Shown here: piece after piece, positions 56,091-64,000 of the stretch
How positions within the stretch are numbered: the stretch's first letter is position 1
Layout: the number at the start of each line of letters is the position of its first letter
Source: Bedellia somnulentella
Taxonomy: Eukaryota > Arthropoda > Insecta > Lepidoptera > Bedelliidae
Reading direction: 5' to 3'
Assembly (NCBI GenBank): GCA_963576735.1
Contig: OY755175.1
Span: 18,678,401 to 18,742,400, forward strand
Length of the DNA: 64,000 nt
The notes under the pieces: model-generated
Database searches by the model: none
The model's input: the letters and a program-made list of their open reading frames with translations, nothing else
What the model was told of the DNA's origin: nothing
Translations under genes and position numbers: made by a program

Positions 56091-56341
56091 GATCTACTTA
56101 ATTTGAATGTTTTTGTTCATGAGAACCTCATGTGGGGATTATTACTAATAAATAAAGTACGTAAACGCAAACACTACTTAAAAGTGTAAAAGAAACAAAG
56201 GATAGAAGAATTTCGCACGGCAGCCAATGACACGGTAGCTCAATTGGCAGAGCGACGGGGGCGTATACCCGAGGTCGCGGGTTCGATTCCCGCCTGTGCC
56301 GAAATTTTTCTTTCCTTTATTTATTAAGATCTATTTAATTT
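56091..56341 (-). mobile_element. Family H copy 4: inverted body plus direct tail
   Basis: TSD gatctacttaattt (56091-56104) and gatctatttaattt (56328-56341), 13 of 14 matching. Element 56105-56327. Read on the minus strand it starts 'taataaataaaggaaag' antisense to the body and includes the tRNA-like head (56229-56302 on plus, boxes 'tagctcaattggcagag' and 'gggttcgattcccgcc'). It then switches near 56155-56160 to the sense tail 'tttatttattagtaataat' through 'tcatgaacaaaaa'. Same plan as copy 3. Confidence 0.85.
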
Positions 56342-56699
56342 ACTAACTTATGCAAAATATACGTAGGATTCCAAACCTAAGAAGTTCAAGGCCAAAATCA
56401 GATTCACTACCACTTAACATGATACAGGCGCACGAGTGCCGGTCGTTACATATTAGATACGAGGGGAGAGACTATAGCGCCGGCGTCTGACACCGTTTTA
56501 TAATAATAAAATTGCTCCAATCATCCACTTGGCGATGATGAAAGATTTCGCTTTTGTTTTCATCAGTTCAGCTGGTCAACCGGTAAGCGTGTTCTTGGAA
56601 ATCTTTTGATGACATCTCCTGGGTTTATTGACGGGAATCCTGGTAGATGTTCAGAGTTGAGATAGGATCAGTGGTTTGTGGAGTCAGAGGCAGGGTCTT

Positions 56700-58890
56700 T
56701 TGTCTTAGGTTGAATTAGAATAAGTAGAGATCACCTATATAACATTTATAGAGAAAAGTCCTTTAACTTCAACCAAGATTTTATTATTTATGTCAGAAAT
56801 TATTCAAAAATTTTCAAAAAAGTTTGTGGTGAAGCTAAATCTAGATGCATAAAACATAAAATTATGAATTCTTCTAACAAGAGCAAGACTGTCTGGAAAA
56901 TAATTAACAGTGAAACTGGAAAACTAAAGTCCCCACATGATCTCAATTTATTATTAGATAATGAACTAATACAGTCAAAATCACAAATTGCTGACATTTT
57001 TGAAAATCATTTTATAAATACCCCCACTCAGACAACAGAGAAATTAAATTCATGTCCCCAGAAAGCTCTTGAGTTGTTGGAACAAAATGTTACCAAAACA
57101 ACAGCACAGTTTTCTTTCAAGTATGTTGACAATAATGATATAATTAAAAATTTTAAAACTATTAATCTTAAAAAAACCGAAGACATAACAGGAATGTCAG
57201 TTTTCGTCATAAACAGAATAATAAATATAATCGCTCCTCATTTAACGATACTTTTTAATAAATGTGTAGATATAGGAGAATTTCCAGACTGTATGAAGTT
57301 AAGTAGGCTGATCCCACTACATAAATCAGGAGATAGTCAGGACTTTACCAATTATAGGCCTATTTCTATTTTGCCAGTTCTCAGTAAAGTTTTTGAGAAA
57401 ATCATGTCCAACCAAATGCTTTCATATTTCAACAATCATAATATATTCCATGACGAGCAATATGGTTTCACCAAAGGTAGGTCTACTGTAGATGCAGGAG
57501 TGTCACTAATGAAACATATTTTTAATTCATGGGAAAACTCCCGGGATGCATTAGGTATATTTTGTGACCTCACAAAAGCTTTTGATTGTGTAAAAAAAGA
57601 AATAGCGTTGATTAAACTTAAATATTACGGTTTTGACGAGCAAGCACTGAAATTAATGGCATCATATCTTCATAAAAGAACTTTAAAGGTTGATATTAAT
57701 GGAACCACGTCGGAAGGATCGGAAATAGAGATGGGCGTTCCTCAAGGTTCTATACTTGGCCCATTACTGTTTCTGATTTACATTAATGATTTACCATTTA
57801 TGGTACAAAAGTATTCTGAGATAGTTATGTTTGCAGATGACACATCTTTAATATTTAATGTAGCGAGATCCTCTACATCTCTTGACGACGTAAATAAAGC
57901 TATCTCACTGGTATTGCATTGGTTTACTGTAAATAACCTGGTTCTAAATGCCAAAAAAACTAAATGTATTAAATTTACTTTACCGAATGTTAGGCAAGTT
58001 GATAACAATATTGTTATTGATAGTGAACAAGTAGAATTAGTGAAAGAAACAAAATTCCTAGGGATAATAATCGATTCTAAGTTGCAATGGGGACCCCATA
58101 TACTAACACTTTCTAAAAGGCTGAGCTCAGCAGCGTATGCCGTGCGTAAGATTAGAGAAATAGCAGACGTAGAAACAGCTCGCATTGTGTATTTCAGTTA
58201 TTTTCATAGTATTATGTCGTACGGTATTTTATTATGGGGTAAAGCGGCTGATGTTCATAAAGTTTTCGTCTTACAAAAGCGAGCTATCCGATCTATTTAC
58301 ATGTTGAGGTCGAGGTATTCGTTGCGCGAAAAATTTAAAGAAATTGGCATTTTAACTGTCCCTTGCCAATACATATTTGAGAATTTAATGTATGCCAAAA
58401 AGAATATAGGCCAATTTAGTAAAGTTAGTGATAGGCATACTGTTAACACTCGAAATAAGGACAAACTTCACGTACCGAAGTGGAGACTTAATAAAGTAAG
58501 TAACTCCTTAATGGGACTATCCCTGAAAATGTTCAACAAACTTCCTTCTGACATATTGGAATTGCCTGTGGCATCTTTTAAAAAGGCAATAAAAGCCATG
58601 CTTTTAAAGAAGTCTTACTACAGTGTTCAAGATTTTTTAAACGACAAGGACCCAACGCGCACATGACCGTGTCCGTAAAGCTATAAATCTTCCCTCGTTA
58701 TTCCTAGGAATAATTGTCTGGTGAGGATTTTTCTTCTCACGTTATGTGATTGGTTTTTGTGATGGACAATTTATTTTAAATATGTCAAACTAGCGTTTGG
58801 TTTTGTCGCATAGAAAATCTTTTATAAAGTAAAAACATGTTAATAAACTGAAATTGTACAAACCATGTTTTGAAAAAATGAAAAAATGTG
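56700..58890 (+). mobile_element. 5'-truncated non-LTR retrotransposon (jockey/CR1-like)
   Basis: Contains the RT and C-terminal region of the second open frame plus a ~220 bp 3' UTR ending in a short GAAAAAAT-type repeat (about 58872-58888). The endonuclease domain and ORF1 are absent. No convincing TSD was found by eye. Confidence 0.85.
56714..58666 (+). pseudogene. LINE reverse transcriptase, intact RT domain, truncated N-terminus
   Basis: The frame is open from 56714 (a TGA lies at 56711) to the TGA at 58664-58666. The first ATG is at 56864 and gives 600 residues, but sequence before it (RDHLYNIYREKSFNF) is typical LINE protein, so 56864 is not a true start. Numbering from that ATG: NYRPISILPVLSKVFEK at about 163-179; motif A DLTKAFD at 235-241; motif B GVPQGSILGPLLF at 291-303; catalytic FADD at 323-326; LNAKKTKCIKF and LGIIIDSKLQWG follow. 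The C-terminus ends SYYSVQDFLNDKDPTRT. All RT motifs look functional; the endonuclease is missing, so it cannot move by itself. Clade assignment between jockey and CR1-like is by general resemblance only. Confidence 0.88.
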
Positions 58891-59369
58891 AATGTAAAGA
58901 GTTTCTTTGTTGCTTCTTCTCTTTACGAACACCTTCCGAAGCAACGGACTAATGATAAATTTAAAAAAAAATTTGACGTTCAAAAAATGTTAATTTTTAA
59001 CTTAATTTTGAAAAATAAACTTTTTGACTTTTTTTTTTTTAGAATAAAGAATTGGTTGTATATAATACTCAACCGTTTTTTGTAAATTTAAAATAACTAA
59101 TTCAGTCATCACCGTAAAACCGATCATAAAAAGTATCAATTGCATGTTATCACATTATGACTTATAGAATACCTACATGCGTATAATGAAGAATGGAAAA
59201 TAATATTTACTATCGGAATGCTATATTTTTCGCGGCTACACTTATTATATAAATATATATTATTATTTTTTTAAACTTTTTTTTCATATCATGATGTATC
59301 ATATTAGACTCGTATCTTTAACATTTTAAAGAAAACTTAACACACTTGCAGTAAATTTCATTTATGAAT
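58891..59369. other. No gene or repeat recognised
   Basis: Very AT-rich with long T runs; nothing assignable. Confidence 0.4.
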
Positions 59370-59734
59370 TGTGTTTTGACTTTCCTCACGGCCCATATAT
59401 ATATGTCCCCACCAAGGGGCTCGAGCCTACCCTACATAAGGCGATTTCGCCATAGTCCACCACACTGGCCAATTGCGGGTTGGCAGTCTAACGACTATTA
59501 CCTACCGTAATGAGTAGCCGGAACCGATGGCTTAACGTGCCCTCCGAAGCACGGAATCATCTTAATTTTCGGATAATCAGGTGATTCAAGCCTGCATTAT
59601 CCTTCCAGACTGGGCTAAATCTAAAAAAATAAAATTTGTAAGGTTACCACCCCCGGGAATCGAACCCGAGACCTCCATACTTGACACCAAGCGCTTAACC
59701 GCGAGACCACGGAGGCAGTCTGTGTTTTAACTTT
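59370..59734 (-). mobile_element. SINE D, full length, 14 bp TSD
   Basis: TSD tgtgttttgacttt (59370-59383) and tgtgttttaacttt (59721-59734), 13 of 14. Element 59384-59720 (337 bp), minus orientation. The head reads 'gcctccgtggtctcgcgg' with box B 'gggttcgattcccggggg'. The 3' end has an inner stem CCCC/GGGG around TTGGT, an outer GGC/GCC, and finishes GCCGTGAGG directly at the TSD without a tandem tail. Confidence 0.9.
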
Positions 59735-59739
59735 ATTTA

Positions 59740-60741
59740 TTAAAAAATATATCATAGAATACTGAATTACTGAATAGTCGTACTACAAAAAAAGCCGAAA
59801 CAATTTAGATAAAAATCCAGAAATTAATTAGGTAGTTCTAGTATCTTCAAAGAAGAGTTGGGATCACACATACTATACTACCTGCGGTCACCATGCGTTG
59901 TATTATTACCTACATTTTTAATTACTCCATGCCTCAAACAACACTAGTTTTTCGGAAGCCACGTGCCAGTTGCAAGACAGGAAGCGGTGTGGTATACGGA
60001 ATTGTCATCCGCAATTTGCTGATCAGTAGGCGGACGTGGCTATTGATTCTTTGGCGTCGGCTTGGGCGCCCGCCGCGCCGGCCGGCTCGACTTTCATTAT
60101 TCACTTATCATTTCTATAGGACTTTAGTGGTCTTTGCCCGTTTGATTATGATCTAGGACGATTGGCGTATGTCTTTGTTTTTGAAGTTTTTGGTGGTTTG
60201 AAGAAAACATTTGTTTGTAAGCTATTTCACAATAGACACTGAGACCGTCAGGCCCTTTGTTGGCGGTCTAGTTTTCATCACTTTTCATATTAAAAATATT
60301 TCAACAGAGACCGCCGGGTTGAGTCGCCGGGCAATGCCGGCGGCCCGGAGTGCTCAGTTTGTATTGCGCTTTCGCTGAAATAATTTGTGGGTATTTCTCC
60401 TGATAAATCCATGCAACTTAATATGTAGAAATATTGTATCATTGACAAATAGATTTGATATCAACATTATCGAAAGTTGTTTTCCTAGTTAATTAAAACA
60501 CTCAGTCTCAACTTCTAAACCAAATAAAATCTAAAAAGACTTAGTTAGTAATTGATATAATTTCGGTGCGGCTGGCGCCTCTCAATCATTTTCTTCCTAC
60601 GGACGTTGTGTGGTCGTATCCGCACTGATTGTCCTTGCATCTTATCGCTCTTATCCTGCTTCCATTACAAACTATTACTTATGGTTATGTTAGATATTGC
60701 TTAGGTTGAATGTTTTTTCTTCTAAATCGATAAAAATAAAA
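59740..60741. other. Unique sequence with two GC-rich patches
   Basis: Plus frame 59893-60156 crosses a GC-rich patch (60045-60095, 'gcgcccgccgcgccggccgg') and has no recognisable motif. A second patch at 60305-60360 ends in a TCAGTTT initiator-like site (about 60354). Promoter activity is possible but unsupported by an associated reading frame. Confidence 0.25.
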
Positions 60742-60825
60742 GCTGTGTAGTGTTGACTTAGAATATGACTACCCCAGGCAACTAAGGATGTTAAGGCTTT
60801 TAAGTGATTTTTTAAAGTGAATTGT
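60742..60825 (+). repeat. Family A, 5' fragment
   Basis: 'agctgtgtagtgttgactta', 'atgactacccc', 'ggcttttaagtgattttt'; the 3' part is gone. Confidence 0.6.
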
Positions 60826-60854
60826 CAGAATCATATAAGTGGTCATTAATAGTC

Positions 60855-60905
60855 TCTGCTTACTCCAATGGAAATGAGTTGCATGGTTGTATATATATTT
60901 TTTAT
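60855..60905 (+). repeat. Family C, 3' fragment
   Basis: 'taatagtctctgcttactcc' and 'aatggaaatgagttgcatgg', a decayed hairpin, then 'tatatat'. Confidence 0.5.
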
Positions 60906-61625
60906 CATTTCTTTCTTTCCATCAAATTATTTTCTTATCGTTTTCAATCTTAAAAACAGAAAATGTAAACGCGATGGATAAAGATATCATTGATAAAAGT
61001 AAATCTTGTAATCCGAGTGCTGTCGCACTTGTGAACATTTAAGTTTATCGAGACATTGTATAACAAAACATTATTTTATTTCAAAGGTAGGATTGAAAAA
61101 TTAAACCCAAAGTGTATTGATAGATATGATCTTGTTCACGGTCTTAAAATCTAAAGACATTTTCTAGACTTCGATTTGTACCTAAATGCAGACTAAAACA
61201 AGTTGCGTTAGCGAGTGACCGAAAAAGAACATTAGTTTTGTGGTACTTGATGTATTGGATTTACAGTTATTAGCGACCGTCGTCGATAGTACATTATGCA
61301 TTTACTATCCCATTATGTAGAAATATAATTGTTTAGAATAATAAAATTAATTCGAAATACAGCCACTTACATTAATCGACAGTTAAACACAGCTTATCTC
61401 TACCTACCCCTCCCAACCTTAAAGACAAAAAGATAGACACAAAAATCAAAAGCGTAAAAACTGGAGTCACAAGCAATGTCGGAAGCTTGATTGAAATTAG
61501 TGAGGAGACCAGATGGCGGATGAGTCATGCTGTTTAATTGTTGCGTGAAACTGGGAGGAGGAAGTGTCCCAATCAGAGGGTCAATTTATTACACTGGACA
61601 CACTTTTTAAATTTAGTATTATAGT
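60906..61625. other. No gene or repeat recognised
   Basis: AT-rich; nothing assignable. Confidence 0.4.
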
Positions 61626-61899
61626 GGTTTTAGAATAGCGCCGTATAGTGTCGGCTTAAAATATCACTACCCCGTTTCTACCGATGGGTGTACGTAAGAG
61701 GCGACTAACGGTATTGGGGCTTTTAAGGGATTTTTGGGCGATGCGGTTGGAGACCCATCACCAAAAACCTTTATTTCACAATCTTTTCCCCACGCTACTT
61801 CCAAAAGTGATTGAGGAATTTCTAATTCCTTAGCTCTGGCTACCCCTTCTAGGGAATTACAGCCGTGAGTATATATGTATGTATGTATGGTTTTAGAAT
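61626..61899 (+). mobile_element. Family A, full length, 11 bp TSD
   Basis: TSD ggttttagaat at 61626-61636 and 61889-61899. Element 61637-61888, complete with hairpin and (TATG)n tail. Confidence 0.92.
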
Positions 61900-62064
61900 G
61901 TTGGAAAGTACTAAAGAATAAAAAAGTTTTGTGAATTCAGCTCTGAGCGAACTTGAGCACATCTAATATATAAAATTTACGTGTCACAGTGTTTGTCACG
62001 TTTGCTGGGTCAGTCAGTAATATCATAATTATTAAATTTTAGTATAACAATAATAACCTTTTTT

Positions 62065-62292
62065 AGTGTTGTCTCATCACAGTCCTACCCCAGTTTGACT
62101 CAAGGGACTCCGTAATAGGCGTCAAAGGTTATTGGGGTTTTTAAGTGATTTTTGGACGATACAGTTAGAAACTCATCTCCTTTGTTATACTATATTTTCC
62201 CTAATCAATTTCAAAAAATGGCAGTGTAATTTATTCTGTAGCTTTGGCTACCCCTTATAAGGCCTTATAGCCGTGATAATATGTGTACACTT
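62065..62292 (+). repeat. Family A, old near-complete copy
   Basis: 'gtcctaccccagtttgac', 'ggtttttaagtgatttttgg', 'agctttggctaccccttata', 'cttatagccgtgataatatg'. Confidence 0.65.
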
Positions 62293-62330
62293 ATGTATTC
62301 AATAATAAGTTTTAGTATCGATTATACATG

Positions 62331-62538
62331 TTAAAACTACACACACACAGTGTATTCGTACAAAACGGCGATAGGCCTGCCCCCTATCAAATGAGTACAC
62401 TGTCCATGCAAAACGTGGGTACTCTGAACACCAGGTGACAAAGTCACGTGATGTTCAGAAGTATTAGTACCTCTGCCAACCCCTTCGGGGATATTCGGCG
62501 TGAACGTTTATGTTTATGTTATGTTTATGTTAAAACTA
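62331..62538 (+). mobile_element. SINE B subfamily a, 5'-truncated, 11 bp TSD
   Basis: TSD tgttaaaacta at 62331-62341 and 62528-62538. It begins within the body at 'cagtgtattcgtacaaaac', after a short ACAC run. Tail mixes TTTATG and TTATG. Confidence 0.9.
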
Positions 62539-62868
62539 AAGTTATTTATAACGCAATGTAATTTATTTATTAGTACTATAAAATTATTCCAGATAGAAGA
62601 CCAATCATGTATTACAAATAGTTTGTTAAAATGGTGTACCTATTCTTGAATCAGTGCAAATATAAGAGCAATCGGACACTTGAATTGATGAATGGTTTTT
62701 ATCTTCAACATTTTATGTCAAGATTGTGGTCAATCTGCATCTATTTTTATTCATAGACATTCTTTTATCACAAAATTTCAAAGATTCGTATTTTAATAGA
62801 TTATGAGATACTGATACCAATATTGTGTTTTTCTAAGAATAATCTGATTACTGATGTTTGAATGTCAT
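62539..62868. other. No gene or repeat recognised
   Basis: AT-rich; nothing assignable. Confidence 0.4.
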
Positions 62869-63072
62869 TTTAGAATAGATAACATAACATAAACATAAAC
62901 GTTCACGCCATTTATCCCCGAAGGGGTTGGCAGAGGTACCAATACTCCTGAACTCACATGGCAAGCGCCATCTAGTTTCCAGAGAAGGTACCCACGTTTT
63001 GCTTAGACAGTGTACTCACGTGATAGGGGGCAGGCCTATCGCCGTTTTGTACGAATACACTTTAGAATAGAT
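62869..63072 (-). mobile_element. SINE B subfamily b, 5'-truncated, 12 bp TSD
   Basis: TSD tttagaatagat at 62869-62880 and 63061-63072. Carries the subfamily b block ('gcaagcgccatctagtttcc' on plus). Truncated at the 'gtacgaatacac' position. Confidence 0.92.
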
Positions 63073-63430
63073 CTTTAAATAAAAATAATCGAATCATTCA
63101 AAACGAATATATAGAACTATACATTTTATAGTCTTAACCTCACTCAGGTTACACAAAACCAAATAACAAAAATCAAGTATAAAATAGCAAAGCTTTGATT
63201 CAAACATCAATAAAAATAGTGATTGTAAAACATGTCAGTTGATTCGATACCACGGTCTTATCTAGCATGTAAAATGTCCCAAATAAGATTACACGAGGAT
63301 TACAAGCTGATTAATTAACAGATTATAAACGATAAAGCAAAATTGTGTCTAAATATTTGATAAATCTTTGTTCTAAAGTTGTTATTATTTTATGATTACT
63401 CTAATATTCATACTAATTAATGTCTTCATA
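63073..63430. other. No gene or repeat recognised
   Basis: AT-rich; nothing assignable. Confidence 0.4.
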
Positions 63431-63595
63431 CAAACATACATATACTCACGGCCATAAATACCAAAAAGGGGTAGGCAGAGCTTCAGAGCTAGAAACTCCT
63501 TAGCCACATTTGGAAGAGAGGAGAGGATGGTAGAAATAAAGTATCGATGGTGATGGGTCTCCAAACGCATCGCCCAAAAATCATTAAAAAAGCTT
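63431..63595 (-). mobile_element. Family A, 5'-truncated, older subtype
   Basis: Tail 'aaacatacatatactcacgg', hairpin, 'gagctagaaactccttagcc', ending 'gcccaaaaatcattaaaa'. Confidence 0.75.
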
Positions 63596-63647
63596 TAGGT
63601 CCCTTTTGGAGTTTTATCATGTGAATATCATAATGTATATAATATAC

Positions 63648-63866
63648 ATACAATATATTCACGCTATTATTTCCCATTGGGGTAGGCAGAGATTATCGAT
63701 CGCCACTTCGTACGATCCTGGCAAACCTCTCTACTTTCGTTTACATCGATCAATCTTTTCATACATGCTCTTTTATTCTTCATACTTCGGACGCCGGCCT
63801 TTTTGACCACACACTCTATTTGGTCCAGGTGTGTCCTCCGTAGTCGTCCTTTATTTATGTATGAAT
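63648..63866 (-). mobile_element. Family C, longest copy in the window
   Basis: 'tatattcacgctattatttc', 'attggggtaggcagag', 'gtacgatcctggcaaacctc', 'cttcatacttcggacgccgg', then 30-60 bp more 5' sequence ('ggtccaggtgtgtcctccgt'). No clear TSD. Confidence 0.75.
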
Positions 63867-63965
63867 GTTTATGTGAAAGTGAATTCGTACAAAGCGGCGA
63901 TAGGTTAATAAAATGCACTGACAGAAGTGGGTACTGCGCACACTAAATGACAAAAATAAACTATT
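63866..63965 (+). repeat. SINE B fragment at window edge
   Basis: 'gaattcgtacaaagcggcga', 'taggttaataaaatgcactg', 'agtgggtactgcgcac' follow the B body with a small deletion. Confidence 0.5.
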
Positions 63966-64000
63966 ATTCTCTATCTTATTCTCAACCATAGGTATAAATG

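Noticed and set aside
56229..56302. Possible cellular tRNA gene
   Set aside because: The tRNA-like structure is the head of a repeated, TSD-flanked element (family H) seen in several copies, with the same 3' flank each time.
59642..59718. Possible tRNA gene on the minus strand
   Set aside because: It is the head of SINE D inside a 14 bp TSD, with 260 bp of SINE body attached.
1..64000. CRISPR arrays, operons, bacterial-type promoters or viral genes
   Set aside because: None seen. Tandem repeats present are retroposon tails, dimers and the H2 array; the sequence is of insect type throughout.

Overview
The window looks like a gene-poor, AT-rich stretch of an insect nuclear genome, most likely a butterfly or moth. 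This rests on the mixture of tRNA-headed SINEs, (TATG)n/(TTATG)n-tailed retroposons, jockey/CR1-like LINE remnants and a mariner; no host gene was identified that would confirm the species. Nearly all structure visible here is mobile DNA. I named the repeat families A to H for this report. A is a ~250 bp retroposon with a (TATG)n tail, about 45 copies or pieces. B is a ~365 bp tRNA-headed SINE with a (TTATG)n tail. C is a (TATG)n-tailed retroposon. D is a ~337 bp tRNA-headed SINE. E is a 1.1 kb fold-back DNA transposon with 8 bp target-site duplications (TSDs). F is a ~185 bp hairpin MITE. G is a common insect repeat of unclear class. H is a ~315 bp unit carrying a tRNA-like cloverleaf.

Layout: 0-9 kb holds old A, B and D copies, the dimeric H1, and a three-level nest (A, interrupted by B and by E, with a B piece inside E) at 6.2-7.8 kb. 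9-12 kb holds a LINE 3' end, a truncated B, and a tandem H array with a perfect 110 bp palindrome inserted in an A copy. 12-28 kb is dense in A, B and C copies, with a 5'-truncated LINE that has an (ATCT)n tail (19.0-19.6 kb) and a diverged 150 bp duplication (25 kb). 28.9-30.2 kb is a complete mariner with an intact 350-residue DD34D transposase. 36.2-44.1 kb is noticeably poor in young repeats and contains the only convincing host coding exon (42922-43057, plus strand) with a moderately GC-rich upstream region. 44-56 kb returns to A, B and H copies. 56.7-58.9 kb is a 5'-truncated LINE with a complete reverse transcriptase domain. 59-64 kb has a full-length D and further A, B and C copies.

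The host exon is a short 45-codon first exon ending at a splice donor; the rest of its gene lies beyond the following intron, which shows no other exon I can recognise before the window ends. The most interesting pattern is that four otherwise unrelated retroposon families (A, B, C, D) end in the same two-storey hairpin (outer GC-clamp, inner CCC/GGG) followed by GTGA. This suggests that one LINE reverse transcriptase mobilises all four. The second is family H: every one of its four TSD-bounded copies is a fold-back whose left end starts at the same internal site.
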